Source of the DNA: Batrachochytrium dendrobatidis JAM81 | Lineage: Eukaryota; Chytridiomycota; Chytridiomycetes; Rhizophydiales | Assembly: GCF_000203795.2 (NCBI RefSeq) | Contig: NW_006281101.1 | Span: 62,001-126,000 of the forward strand | DNA: 64,000 bases | Reading direction: 5' to 3' | Shown here: in pieces, positions 10,025 to 21,441 of the stretch | Position numbering within the stretch: the first letter of the stretch is position 1 | Layout: every line of letters starts with the position of its first letter | Made by a program: the position numbers and the translations under genes | Notes under the pieces: model-generated | The model's database searches: none | What the model was told of the DNA's origin: nothing | The model's input: only the letters and a program-made list of their open reading frames with translations

Positions 10025-11656
10025 TCAATTATAATGCCGAGTGACCAATCCACGAGTTCTACTAGAAATACAATCTGTAGTTTCTTTTGCAAGTGTCTCG
10101 CATGCAATGTCGGGTACTGCTGCAGTATCACTAATAAACCGAACAGTAGGTTTACTAGACTGATTGCATTCGACAGTCATGTTTGTAATTGGATAGTTCA
10201 ACTGTTTTTGTACGCTTTCTGAACAATGCATCTCATCTTGACGAAATATTCCCATAGTTTCCATATTCAATGCGCACACACCACGCAAAAAACTTCGCTT
10301 CATGTCTTCCTGCTGTATGTGCTGCTTTTCTATTGACAAATGTAACTGCATTTGGGTTTTGTTGAGTTTCTTGGACAACTATTTACGTTGCATATATCAA
10401 ATTTGAATTCAAAATGGATTAAATATACAACGTATTTTTGGCATTCACTGATTTACATAAACTAAACTAGTTGTTCAACAAACTACTAGTAGACTGCAAT
10501 TTGAATATCCGATGCATCATGGTAGTTTTGTGCTAGTAGATTTATTAAAATAGTACATCCATATCAAAACATACCTGTGCAATGCGACTCTCATATTCGG
10601 CCGACATGGTTTGCATATGCTTTTCTGCTTCCATCTGGAATATTAGATTTCAAATTAATAAACATCATACATCAAGTTTCACAAACCCAATTGACTAGAC
10701 GTACTCGGATTCTGTTTTCAGTTGCCTTTCGCCACGTTACTCCAGCTTCAGAATGCCATCCCAATATAGCTTTCTGCATCATGGTTTTCCTATGATGTCG
10801 AGCAGCAATATGCATTGCAAATTTTCTTTTCCTCAGCTCCATCTGCCTAACTTTCCACCTACCGAACCATTTTTCAGTTGCAAGTTGATTGCGCTAACGT
10901 AGATACCAATACAATAAATCACATTTTAAAATAATCGTGTGCAAATCTACAGATCCCCAACTTTGCTCATCATACAAGTTTGGGTATATTATTGAATTGG
11001 TTGCAACTACACAACCAAATAATTGTCAAAATACCTTGCGGGTTAGGAAAGCTGTTGCTGCATTGACTACTTGGACATAATCCACCAGTTTTTTGTCGCT
11101 ATGATTTCGAGATTTGATCACAGAATCCATCTTGCCATTCAAGCCATCTAGTTCCAACTCATGTGCTTGTCGTATACTATCGAGTTCTGCTTTGTGATGC
11201 TCGTTTATCCTGTTTCTTGAAATGGTATAATCGGCCTGTTTATATCATTGGTGTTAACCCAGTTAGACATGTTGCCAGACCATATTACAAATTTGGTGAC
11301 CATTTAAAAACACACGAGTTATGGTTGGGTGTAAATCAACACCGTCATATAAATGTAATACATGGCAAGATCTAGGAACAACCCAAATGATATTTGAATA
11401 CCAATATAGCCTGACGAAACAATACTGTCAGTTTATCCAAACCGTTTCCAAACGCAGCATCAATATCCAAATTACACATTTCGGCATGCAAATCAGCAGT
11501 ATTGGCTGAGTTGACAAAGTGCATGGTTTCTGGGACTATGCTTTGTACCAGGACTGGATCTGTTGCGATTATTGGATCTTGTGGTATTGCCATGTGATTG
11601 TTATGCAATGGGTTTTGATTAGGTGATGTTGGTGGGTTTGAACAATATGCACTCAT
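10025..11656 (-). CDS. POC5: Centriolar protein POC5 homologue
   Basis: Five exons, all GT-AG and all phase 0: 11656-11402, 11235-11035, 10893-10705, 10634-10575, 10378-10025, giving 352 residues. POC5 is a centrin-binding protein of the inner centriole scaffold and is needed for centriole and basal-body integrity. The diagnostic segment is FLRGVCALNMETM near residue 245. The middle of the protein is charged and helical with Trp-containing repeats (EKWFGRWKVRQ, AILGWHSEAG) of the Sfi1/centrin-binding kind. At 352 residues it is shorter than the human protein (about 575). The first exon is poorly conserved, so the start at 11656 is the least certain part. It is divergent from the HP1-like gene, 328 nt away. 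Loss of this family in non-flagellated fungi fits a zoosporic host. Confidence 0.82.
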
Positions 11657-11984
11657 CTATGTGCTGAGATTGGCAAGTGTTTGAGTCGGATTCATAGTGT
11701 TTGCTATATAATGCAAATTGCCACAAACCAAGCAAACGTTGAATATGTCAGTCATGTGTAGAATTGATAATATTAGTTAAAGAGTAATCAAAATGGCATT
11801 CAGCAGACTGAACAATGACATGATAATTGGTAGAAATAGTTTGAATTCACAATAAATTATCTTGGCTTGAAACAACACAGTAAACTAGTCACAAATATTC
11901 AAGAATATCTTAATTGATATAATCTACCAAAACAGCAAGAATGCAATACAATTGGTGCAAAATAAAGTGTTTGATTTTGCGTGA
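11657..11984. promoter_or_regulatory. Divergent promoter region between POC5 and HP1-like genes
   Basis: 328 nt between two opposite start codons. A partial copy of the repeat-end motif (TTTTGCGTGAATG, about 11975-11987) overlaps the HP1-like ATG. Confidence 0.45.
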
Positions 11985-13783
11985 ATGTTACGAGTTTACA
12001 TTCAAACTCAGATGGGCTTAAAACAAAAGTCAAGAAAACGACAACGAGCATTAGACGATGAAGTGTATGAAGTCGAGGCTATTGTTGATTTTAGAATCAA
12101 TGAGGTGTGTGGGGTTGCTTTTACAGACAGTTCAACTGTTTCTACAACCTTGTCAATACATACTGCTGGTTATACTATTATGAATGGCAGTCTGCATATC
12201 AACCACACTGGACATTCGTCAATGATAAAGAACACATGTTGATGCTTATCATAGAGTGATGGCTGTATTGCTTCAACACATACCTTGTACAGCAGTACTA
12301 CAACCATCCGAGTTTTATAAACTGGACTATTGACATCCTGCTTAAACACTCGACTCATTCTCGACAAGCATACCAACCCTTGTTTATTGCCTTTTGTTTC
12401 AGTCCATTTTACACCCCAATACAACTACTCTAACCTTCCAGCCTCTTTTTACTACGACTATTCGTTGTTGATATACATTATTGTCCGAATAGGGAAAAGA
12501 GCAATTCTTTATCAAATGGAAGGGTTATGCGTCTGTAGAAAACACCTGGGAATCAGCTGGTATGTTATTCCAATCTACAACACATGAACTCTAAACACAC
12601 CTTTTGTTCAAATGTCGCCAAGCAGATAATGTCTGCAGCCATGTAGTCTACTGCATGCTCAAATTGCTCATGACTATCCAATCATTTGAATATTGCACAG
12701 TTTTAATATCAATTGTTCCACAAGTATGCTCTTGCAGTGAATTTCACTGACATTGTTTATTTAATCACCTGAACCATTGTGACAACATATAGATGTGGTA
12801 AATGTAAGTGTAACATGCATTGTCGTACCAAATGGATGAGTAATCTAACCCGTTTTTGATCATTGGTTCAGGCACCGATATTAATAAAAAAGTTTTGGAA
12901 TCAGCATCCAAAATTTAAAAATGCCACAAAATTGTCCGAATCTACTCATGAATTGGATACCAACACTAAATTACTCAAGGTGCCTGTAATACATCATACA
13001 GTGTTGTTTTTATGAATAGTATGCGTTTGAAACGAGTTTGGCTAATTCTAGTTTACTTGTCCATCAAAAATAACAGTCTCAAAAAAACACTCTTGGTGTG
13101 TACTGTTGTCTGCAACTTTTTGTGTTTGATATGATTTGTGATGGGCTTGATGGTTTCCGTGTATCCCGATATGCCCATGTCTAGTAAGACTAATGCATAT
13201 ACTATGCCAACCGTGTTTAGCTAAAAACAAGACTAAATCCCAAAAATCCAAACCAGGCAACAAAAGAAATTCAGAGTTGGACTCATTCACAAAACAGGAT
13301 ACTGATGATACTGATGAACAAGGTACGCATCCACTGCAATATATTTGCCATTTTTGTCAACCCAACTCAAAGCGTGATCACTTGAAGACATATATCAAGA
13401 ATATTGGCACTGATATAGTTTTTATTTGTATTGACTAAACTTGGTTTTAAAAGACGACCTGAGCAAAGTCTATCATTCGATTGACTCGTTAAGTCGGGCT
13501 GTACTTGACAAAGCCTCGTGGGAAAACGATGTTGTAAATATCGAAACTATGGAAGCATCTGCCACAGGTGAAGATGATCTTGCTGTTTACATCAACTGGA
13601 AAAATGGCAAAAAGACGGTTGTATCCAGTAAAGTAGCCAATACAAAATGCCCACAAAAGGTGAATGGATTACTATTTGTATTTACCATTGTCTTGAACAG
13701 TGCGTTGGATAGGGTAGCATGCTAATCTCTTGATCCTGTTTTAGATTATCAAATTTTACGAAAATCATATCAAGTTTGGATAA
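11985..13783 (+). CDS. HP1-like heterochromatin protein (chromodomain + chromoshadow)
   Basis: Eight exons reconstruct a 234-residue protein: 11985-12104, 12493-12559, 12626-12642, 12872-12979, 13052-13097, 13221-13322, 13454-13659, 13745-13783. The N-terminal chromodomain reads EVYEVEAIVDFRIN, then FFIKWKGYASVENTWE, with the aromatic cage residues that bind methylated H3K9 (Tyr28, and the Trp of IKW). A lysine-rich hinge follows. The C-terminus is a chromoshadow domain (DLAVYINWKNGKK, TKCPQK, IIKFYENHIKF), the dimerisation module that recruits partners. This two-domain layout defines HP1/Swi6. The 17-nt third exon is required to keep phase and is the least certain join. The donor at 13098 (GTGTAC) is also non-ideal. 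An alternative start is ATG 12012. Confidence 0.85.
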
Positions 13784-14277
13784 ATACTGCGATGTTTTAT
13801 AATTTGGCTATTCAACCAATGCAATGCAACGTTGACAGTACAATAGTGCTGTATTGACCATCAATTGTTTTGGTATTGCTGGATATACCTGGGCTGATTT
13901 TAACCCGAATATCTAATACACAATTAAAACTATATATTAAGCCAATTTACGAGTTTACTGGTAGCATATATGGACAGTTGCATCAATAGTATGGGGTGTT
14001 GTCAATATCACTGTAGTTGTCGACTGGAATTTGTATGCCAGCAGACTAAAAACACTGGTTCGAGATTGTTGGCATGGTCATTGTGTTCAAACTCGTTGAC
14101 AATATTATACACAAACGTGTACATCTAATGCAATGGTTTAAACTTTTAATGGATGTTTGCTTGAAACTGATCTGGATCGCTATATCAACAATTGGATATG
14201 AATGGCAGATATACAATTTGATTTTCATTTCTGCAGTGTTCATCTATTTCAAAATCAAATAATGAAACTATTCAAAA
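13784..14277. other. Intergenic, nothing recognised
   Basis: About 490 nt between two convergent genes; AT-rich, with only short overlapping frames on both strands. Confidence 0.5.
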
Positions 14278-15359
14278 CTATAGTATCTCATATGGACTAT
14301 TGGTAGGCACTCTGTAAGTTTGACTCGCTACATCAGTAGTTTGTTCTTTCATGTTGTTTCCATCATACTCTGTTTCCATCTGCACTTGTCGCAATAAGCT
14401 TCTAGGCTCGACGTAACTCGTCAATAAAAACGTATAAATCTCGATCGCATAAATCATGGGAGGCATGTACCATCCAGAAAATGTAATATGCGTCGGATCA
14501 TATAGGAATGAATGCACTGCAAATCCAGCAACAATGATGTTGAGTCCAAATATGACAATAAATCGAGGACCTTCCCGTTTTAGCAAAACTTGATATACGA
14601 ATCCTTTTCCTGTAAATCCAATGGATTTGCAGAGTGACCAGAGAAATGATATTGATGCCAACGATGTAAACAGACCTTGTAATACGAATGTGAATGCAAA
14701 CAACTCGCGAGTAAGCTATATATGCAGTAGTTGCAAAAAAACATGGTTGTTAATAAAGTTGAAATGGCATGTTTAATACTTGGACTCGATATGACTTACT
14801 CCAATCAGCGGACTGGAAAAAAATATGGAACTTCGATCTGCAACGACATCAACGTTGGATAGTATTCCGAGAATATTGGCTGGCACAGAAAAACAAAAGG
14901 TCGCAAACCCAATAAATGACAGTAACCATAACGACAAGGATGATCCCGAATGAAATACTCGTAATCGAACCACCATGACAGCAAGCTAAACATGCCATTG
15001 AATATCAACAAGTCAGAAATAAACACAACATGCAAAATGAACCAATATTTGCCATAGTTGGTACTTGCCAACGATGTACTGGTTAGAAAGTTGGCACAAA
15101 TAGCAAAAATCGTAACCCATGCCATGGAATGATTGGCAGTCTCATACGGTGATATCGTGTAATCCAGCAACACAATCTGTAAAATTGACTGCAGTATACA
15201 TAAACTCCATGCCACAACAGAAATCTGGAATAGTGATGTGCTCCACAAGGTTTTGGATGCGGAAACTAGAAAAAAGAAGGTTGATATGAGCTCATGGAGC
15301 GCGATTCCTAGAAATATTGCAGATGGTGTAGCAAATGCAGACAGTGTACGTTCAGGCAT
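14278..15359 (-). CDS. Orphan seven-transmembrane-like protein 1
   Basis: Exons 15359-15030, 14985-14800, 14715-14278 give 317 residues in phase. The first intron would be only 44 nt (15029-14986), the shortest in the window, but it is the only GT-AG pair I found that joins the two hydrophobic frames. About seven hydrophobic helices are visible (for example ISVVAWSLCILQSILQIVLL, FIVIFGLNIIVAGFAVH), with a polar Thr/Gln-rich cytosolic tail. I do not recognise a family signature; the protein has the size and layout of a serpentine receptor or multi-pass channel-like protein. Two other proteins of the same build lie at 19190 and 49409. Confidence 0.6.
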
Positions 15360-16626
15360 TTCAGTGCTGATATGAGTGGTCTTGGATGGCTGATATCAAG
15401 TCTTGAACAGACAGTGTTGTTTCTGGCGTTGAAGGATGATTTCTGGTTGTCGAATGTGGAGGTTAACTAGTCGGATTGGTAACTCTGATGGAATGCTAAA
15501 AGTAAAGTAACTGAACAGTGATTCAATGATTTATTCATGGTTATACGGGAACGACTGCTGCAAAGGATGGAGAGACTACAGATACAGAGTGGTCAAGAAT
15601 GTTTGTAGATGTGAATTGGCGTGGATATTGGGTCAAGTTTATCTTGCGCGTTCCAACTTTGCATATTGGGAATAAACTCTGATGAATCGGCAATGACGTA
15701 TGAAATATCAAAAAACACAATTAGTAAATGGAAATACAACAGGTCAAATAATGCATGGTGTTGCTCTTCGCAATGACACATGGGTAACCAACTATTCATA
15801 GTCTGAATCAAGTGTGATGATGCAAAACCTCAAATATCTTCAAACTCACTATTCAAAACTCCAGCATCGGCTAGTCTATGCATTCATGTTTATTCTGGCT
15901 GTATCTCATTCAAAATGCTGACAAAAACTAAACAAGACTGGTCTCGTAGCATCTTGACTCGAGTGTGTAGATCAAATCATACCACTCGTTGCTTGTGAAA
16001 ATACCGAAAATTGTGTAATTGGTATTCTAATTCGACAATCTGGCTTGAACAACTGTTGAGCAATCTGTAACTTGGTGTTTCATTTGACAACCCAAGTTCA
16101 GCTTTGGAAACATGTCAAGTGCATACTTTTGTAGCAACACTGCATTGCAAAGTACACAACTATCAAGCAACTTGTTCAATCTAGTAGTGATACTGTACAG
16201 CATGATACAAGTGTTTAAAATTACTTTCAAGTTGTTGAATGGTTGATCAACACATCAGAGATTCGGCAGTCGTGTAATTGAAATGTGGTATTTCACTGTC
16301 GAGTTCAGTTGGCCAAGGTGTGTACTGGATTACTGCAGATACACTCACTGACCAAGATATTCCATGAATATCACAATGACAAATGCCAGATTGTTGTATC
16401 GACAATTCGAGCATTACCTATTTACAGATTAGTGCACTGGATCTTGAACAGTAAGCAAAATGTGCAACTCATCACAATCGATACATGGCATGTAAAATAT
16501 CCATTGTACAATACACCATGTTTTTTTGGCTTGGATGCATATCCACCAATCAATATCAGATGTATGCCAAAACATATCTGTTTATTCAACAATACCATTT
16601 TTGTCAATCAGCATAATGCAACATCT
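15360..16626. other. Intergenic; possible relic of a membrane-protein gene
   Basis: Mostly no gene. On the minus strand, 15811-15593 encodes a short hydrophobic stretch (YFHLLIVFFDISYVIAD) that resembles a helix of the neighbouring membrane protein and could be a decayed paralogue fragment. The plus frame at 16285-16686 overlaps the end of the U1A-like gene and is probably chance. Confidence 0.35.
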
Positions 16627-17695
16627 TTACCGCCGTGCAAACTCTACCCGCATGGCTTGATCTGGAGTGATTTGACATCCATTTAATACCATTCGTGCTT
16701 GATCTGCCTGTGCTGATGATGCATACTCGACAAATGCAATATCTGGTCGACCTGGAACAATCCGCACTTCTTTGAATCCCTCATTTTGTGCAAACAACGT
16801 CGATAGCGACTCTTCTGTAACGGATGATGGCAACTGACTGACGAAAAGAATCGCGTTTGTGTCATCTAAATGAAATGCATAAACGCATCAGATATCCGTT
16901 TACAGTTTAAAGCGTACTTGAATCCATGCATTCAAGAGTCAACAAGTGCAACTCACCTTCTTCCATTTCCTCCTCATTGTCCTTTAAATGTCGTCCTGTA
17001 GTTACTGAATCATATTCATCTCCACGCTGTCGCTTGTGTAGTGTATCATCATCTGATGCATCAGATTCATTACCATTCATTTCTATAGCTGCTGCACGAG
17101 ATCGCTTCGAGTAACTGCCATCTCGGTTCTTGACTGCATTGGATTTTGTCTTGGCATATGCAATTTGCTGGGTTTCACAAGTGATAATCAAACATGCCAA
17201 ATAACAGTAACACATTCATGTTAGTCTACAGCCATTCTACTCGACAGTAAGCATTGACAACCAAATCCAGTTGAAATATCAATGCAACATGACGATCTGC
17301 AAAACTCTAGTCTTACCATGTTCTTGTCATACAATGGGAATCCCTGCAGTTCTCTCATGGCAACAGTGGCAGCTGGTGCAGTATCAAACACAACAAATGC
17401 CTGACCTCTCATTTTCATGGTTTTGAGAGCAACAATATCCAGTACTCGACCATGTTGTGAAAACAAATAGTACAGCGACTCTCTTAGTTCTAATGTAATC
17501 ACAGCATGTAGAATAAACAGTTTAAAATGTCAGTTGACACTGCAATCATGAGCAGTTGGCAAGTCCAGTCATTTCTCATTCCAGCTAGTAATACTGCTGA
17601 TTCAATGTACCCTTTTTCCGGATACGGTCGTTTATATTGTTGATGTAGAGCGTCTGTCCAACGGTAATTACTGTTTGAGTAGCTGGAGCAGTCAT
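16627..17695 (-). CDS. U1A/U2B''-type spliceosomal RNA-binding protein
   Basis: Four exons: 17695-17611, 17489-17317, 17167-16957, 16865-16627; phases match and the protein is 235 residues. There are two RRM domains. RRM1 (residues 10-95) carries RNP2 LYINNI and RNP1 RGQAFVVF, and the family-typical [20 protein letters not shown] followed by [12 protein letters not shown] charged linker contains a KR-rich, acidic stretch. RRM2 is at residues 158-235 and ends RVEFARR. In the U1A/U2B''/SNF family RRM1 binds a stem-loop of U1 or U2 snRNA during splicing. The sequence does not tell U1A from U2B''; many fungi have one protein for both. It is divergent from the TPGS2-like gene. Confidence 0.92.
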
Positions 17696-17861
17696 TCTAT
17701 ACTATCTGGATCCGCAGAGTAAGTTCACCAGTAAAAGTAGTCAACTTTATACTGGAAATCAAGTGTTGGTCAAACTCGGTTGTTTTTAGCATGCAAATTA
17801 GAATATCAGCACTTGGACTGCAACTTGAATCAAATTCACCACATCGATATCGTTGCATTTA

Positions 17862-18284
17862 ATGTCAAAAACATCAAGCATGTCTTTAGAAAGTATGAAT
17901 ATACAACACACTTCATCTGCACTACACATGTATCAGGAATGGATGCCTGGTGTCATTTCATATCTCGAGTCGTGTCCAGATGTGACTGACCTCAAGATAG
18001 CAGCGTATCCACCATGTCCGCACGCACTGGTGTCGCGATGGACTTGTACTCATGGACAAACCGTATTGACACTACCACCCGATCTGGTTCAGTTTTTGAA
18101 ATGTTCTGATGGATTGCTTTTTACATGGAATGTAGAGATTGAGCATTCAAGTCGCATATTGGGTAGAATGCATATCAAATCACTGGTCGATATGATTCAA
18201 ACAAATGCACGACTCGGCAAGTGTAATGCATACAATCACATCATGTGTATACGAATACCGAGTGTGTCCAACTATAAGCTATGA
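17862..18284 (+). CDS. TPGS2-like tubulin polyglutamylase subunit, N-terminal part only
   Basis: The frame matches the N-terminal half of TPGS2, the small non-catalytic subunit of the TTLL1 polyglutamylase complex that modifies axonemal tubulin. Visible matches are the YLESCPDVTDLKI segment, LPPDLVQFLKCSDGLLFTW and ILGRMHIKSL. The animal protein is about 300 residues; here only about 140 are readable. A donor GT at 18221 could start an intron, but I could not find an exon with the conserved C-terminal part (the Trp/Tyr-rich segment) in the next 900 nt. It is either truncated or the rest has diverged beyond recognition. It starts about 170 nt from the U1A-like ATG, so they probably share a bidirectional promoter. 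Confidence 0.6.
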   Translation: MSKTSSMSLESMNIQHTSSALHMYQEWMPGVISYLESCPDVTDLKIAAYPPCPHALVSRWTCTHGQTVLTLPPDLVQFLKCSDGLLFTWNVEIEHSSRILGRMHIKSLVDMIQTNARLGKCNAYNHIMCIRIPSVSNYKL

Positions 18285-19189
18285 ATATTGAAACCATTGG
18301 ATAGTATTTGCTTGACATTGACACTGATAGTCAAATAGTATTGTGATCATATACATGCAACAAGTTTACATATTCAACATGTTGGTGTTGGCTGTATCAA
18401 TGTGACTATATTCCAAGAACTGATACGGACACGATTAAAAATCAAGTATAATGGTAAAACTGGACCGGAAATGTTGAATCTATCATAATATTCAACCATT
18501 TCAAGCAATAAAATCAATGAGTCGAGTTGGATTCAGGTGGTGCATTGGCATTCAATTACCATGCATAGTATGTACACAGATCCGTTGTAATTGATTTGTA
18601 TCAGCAAACAGCCTGAAGCATATCGGTTTGACGGTACTGGTGATTGTTCCAATCGCCACTGTATGATTGGATGGGTATAATGCTGAATAAAGTCCATGTT
18701 GCAGCAACTGTTCAGAATAAATGGCATCATATAATCACAATGTCTGATGGTTGATTAAAACAATTGTAAATGTTTTGATATTCAAGATTTTCCAATCCTT
18801 GTTTGATTCTAGACATCGTATCATTTCACAAAGCTATAAATTTACTAATTAAACACGGTTTGTCAACTGTTCGACAGTAATGTCGCGAGGTATGGCTTCA
18901 TATTATTGATTATGGAATCCTTTCAACAATTACCTTGGTGTAATGGAAAATGACTTTGTGCGGTAAGAGATTCCAGGCACTGAGCAAGAATTGAACATGT
19001 CTAATCGAGTCAGTTTCTAGTAGGAAAGCACGACATATTTAAGCATTGTTTATTCCAAAGCAAGAGGCAGTGATTGCAGGATAAATTGAGCTTCATTTTA
19101 CGTGAATACGACTATAAACTCTTCTTATTTCACCAGCCATCATTTAAACTGGTTCATATTGACTGCTATTACTTTGATTTATTTTAATC
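18285..19189. other. Intergenic with repeat-end motif
   Basis: No gene recognised. The last 100 nt contain a copy of the repeat-end motif (19091-19119) followed by a TATA-like ACTATAAAC just upstream of the next gene. Confidence 0.5.
19091..19119 (+). repeat. MITE-end/promoter motif copy
   Basis: CATTTTACGTGAATACGACT, followed by ATAAAC. It matches the shared motif described in the findings and lies 70-100 nt upstream of the start codon at 19190, on the same strand. Confidence 0.55.
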
Positions 19190-20920
19190 GTGCATTATCG
19201 ACTCATGAAGCAAAAGTATCATGTGGATATCAATACTCTTGACTCTTTACCTGCCTTGGGTCACAATTCTCTTGTCTTGCCATGTATTTCCACTAAACCA
19301 GCACCACCATCAACAGCCCATCCATTAAAACATACACCAAATTTATACAACACTCGTCGTATCCATCAACAATCCACCAGCTGGTCTCGGTGGTTACTCA
19401 CTGTGGTTACCATAAGGGCATTGACTATTTCTGCTCTTCAGATCGCATTTTTATATTTGCTATCAGTATCGTTGAATATCCAATTTGGAACTGCTTTTTC
19501 GCAAGGTGCTGGAATGACCATCATCTATTCATTTGTATTTATTACATATGAATGCTACAATGTCTTTTTGATTATGGATGCAGTCAAAAAGCTAAATACT
19601 CCTCAAACCGTTGGTGTCACTTTCTTGATGTCGATTATTGGTTTGTACTCTGCATTGCGTAAGTCGTTTGATTTTAAAATTTAGGAGCCAAGTCAATGCA
19701 TTTATTTTTGGCCAAATCATTGCTTTCATTAAACTATGCATGGTTTGGTCAAGCCAATACCAAACATACAACTATTATATCTTCTCGAGCACCAAACTAA
19801 TCACCAATTGTATTTGATTTAGAATTACAACAAATCAATTGGTTGGAATCGTGTACTTTGCGATGGAGGGATGCAACTGTACTTGGATCAACGAATGCAT
19901 CATTGGCAACACAATCAGTTGTTGATGAATTTGGAACAGATTTGCTTTGTGCATCGCCCAGTTACATAACAGCATCTACAACACAGTTTACTCAAGTTTC
20001 GCTTCACAATCAGCAAAACATGAGATTTCCAGTATTGAATGGACTAAATGATGTGCATAATGCAATGAATCGAAAATTGGGACATAACAGCAAGATAATC
20101 ATTATTTCGGCCATGTGCGTTGTAGCAGTAATAGTATTTGATGCGTTGCAAATCACACTGGCTTACAAGATCTATAAAGTTCAAGGATGGGATGTTTTGA
20201 GACAGCATGGTGCAAGCATTCAAGTGCAATGCAAGTAGCCTAATTATTTTAAAACTTGAAATCAACAATTTGATTGTAAACCCAAACCGATCAGCAGCGG
20301 ATATATTCATATTTTTACCATGTTAACTTTAATTTAGCAATACTACTACGGTATAAACTTTTTAGCATGATGTATCGACTTAAACTGTTTTTCATGGTAT
20401 GCAACGTAATACAAATATCAGGAGCCATCCTCATACTCACGACATTTTCGACAGAATTCACAATACTTGTGCGTGATCCGATTGAAACTTCAAGACTGTT
20501 GAACATTTTACCACTTTGGGGAACGATTACAGCTTTACAGATCATGTTGTATAGTATGACTACATATATGTATTGTTTCCCGAGTGTAAAAATACTCCAG
20601 TGCGTTTTATTGCTGACGTTGGCAAACATACTGGGGTTGGGATATCTCACCATTGTCATTTGGTCGTTTCCCATGCTTGTGATTGTGCAATTCTGGTTTA
20701 CATTTGCATGTGAGTAGTATTGAAAATAGTAAAGTCAAGCTCATACATGTGAGCTAATATAAAGCTGATTTGAGTAGCGTCAGGAGTAGTAATGCTAGAT
20801 ATAGTTTTGTTTGTTGTTGCAGCACAGGCTCTTGTATATGGGGATGTTGATCGTGGATTAAAGCATGTGATGCATTCCCAATCACAAGTGTTTCCAGAAC
20901 AGCGTATGATATTGGAGTAG
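19190..20920 (+). CDS. Orphan seven-transmembrane-like protein 2
   Basis: Exons 19190-19658, 19823-20234, 20366-20709, 20823-20920 join in phase to 440 residues. About 70 polar N-terminal residues are followed by roughly seven hydrophobic helices (for example TVVTIRALTISALQIAFLYL, KIIIISAMCVVAVIVFDALQ, LLLTLANILGLGYLTIVIWS) and a short polar tail. A long polar loop of about 85 residues separates helices 3 and 4. The strong donor GTGAGT at 20710 makes the fourth exon preferable to the in-frame stop at 20717. No family motif is recognised. A start at ATG 19205 is possible. Confidence 0.6.
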
Positions 20921-21441
20921 AATGAATGGTTGCATACATACAAGTTTATTTTTGGCAATCCTGACACTTGCGAGCCCGTTTATTTCAAATCAACTGTATT
21001 CGCGTAACAAAATGTAATAAATCACCAGTCTCATAAAACGATAGTTTTGGCCAAATTAACCGAGTATTGTGCCATGTAAAATTCTTGAAAAGCCCACACG
21101 GGTCTTGGTCACTCTTGAATAAGAGTGCTCAAAGCAATATTCACATACAGCTGCAGTACATTGCATATTGAAACAGTCGAGTCCAATTTCAGGATTACAA
21201 TATTTGGATATGACCCTATAATGCAGGGTTATTAAAAAAAGGATTACGGTTTAAATCCATAGTTTTATTATAATGAACATTGAATTGAGAATATCGAGTT
21301 GATTTCTGTCAAATATTAACGACTTGCAAAGCAAAACAGTGAAAATCACTGCAAAATAAGTGCTTCATTTACGTGAATACAATTGCAAGAGCTCAGATTT
21401 GGTATTGAAGCGAGCTTGGACAAACTGGAACCATTAACCCA
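20921..21441. other. Intergenic upstream of neurofibromin gene
   Basis: No gene seen. It contains a copy of the repeat-end motif at 21361-21389 (TTCATTTACGTGAATACAAT), about 55 nt before the next start codon. Confidence 0.5.
21361..21389 (+). repeat. MITE-end/promoter motif copy
   Basis: TTCATTTACGTGAATACAAT; same strand as the neurofibromin gene, about 55 nt upstream of its ATG at 21442. Confidence 0.5.

Noticed and set aside
16285..16686. 133-codon plus-strand frame
   Set aside because: It overlaps the last exon of the U1A-like gene in antisense, has no recognisable domain and shows low-complexity AT-driven composition.
18533..18730. Minus frame considered as a missing TPGS2 C-terminal exon region
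   Set aside because: It is on the wrong strand, and neither strand gives the expected conserved segment in a splice-compatible phase.
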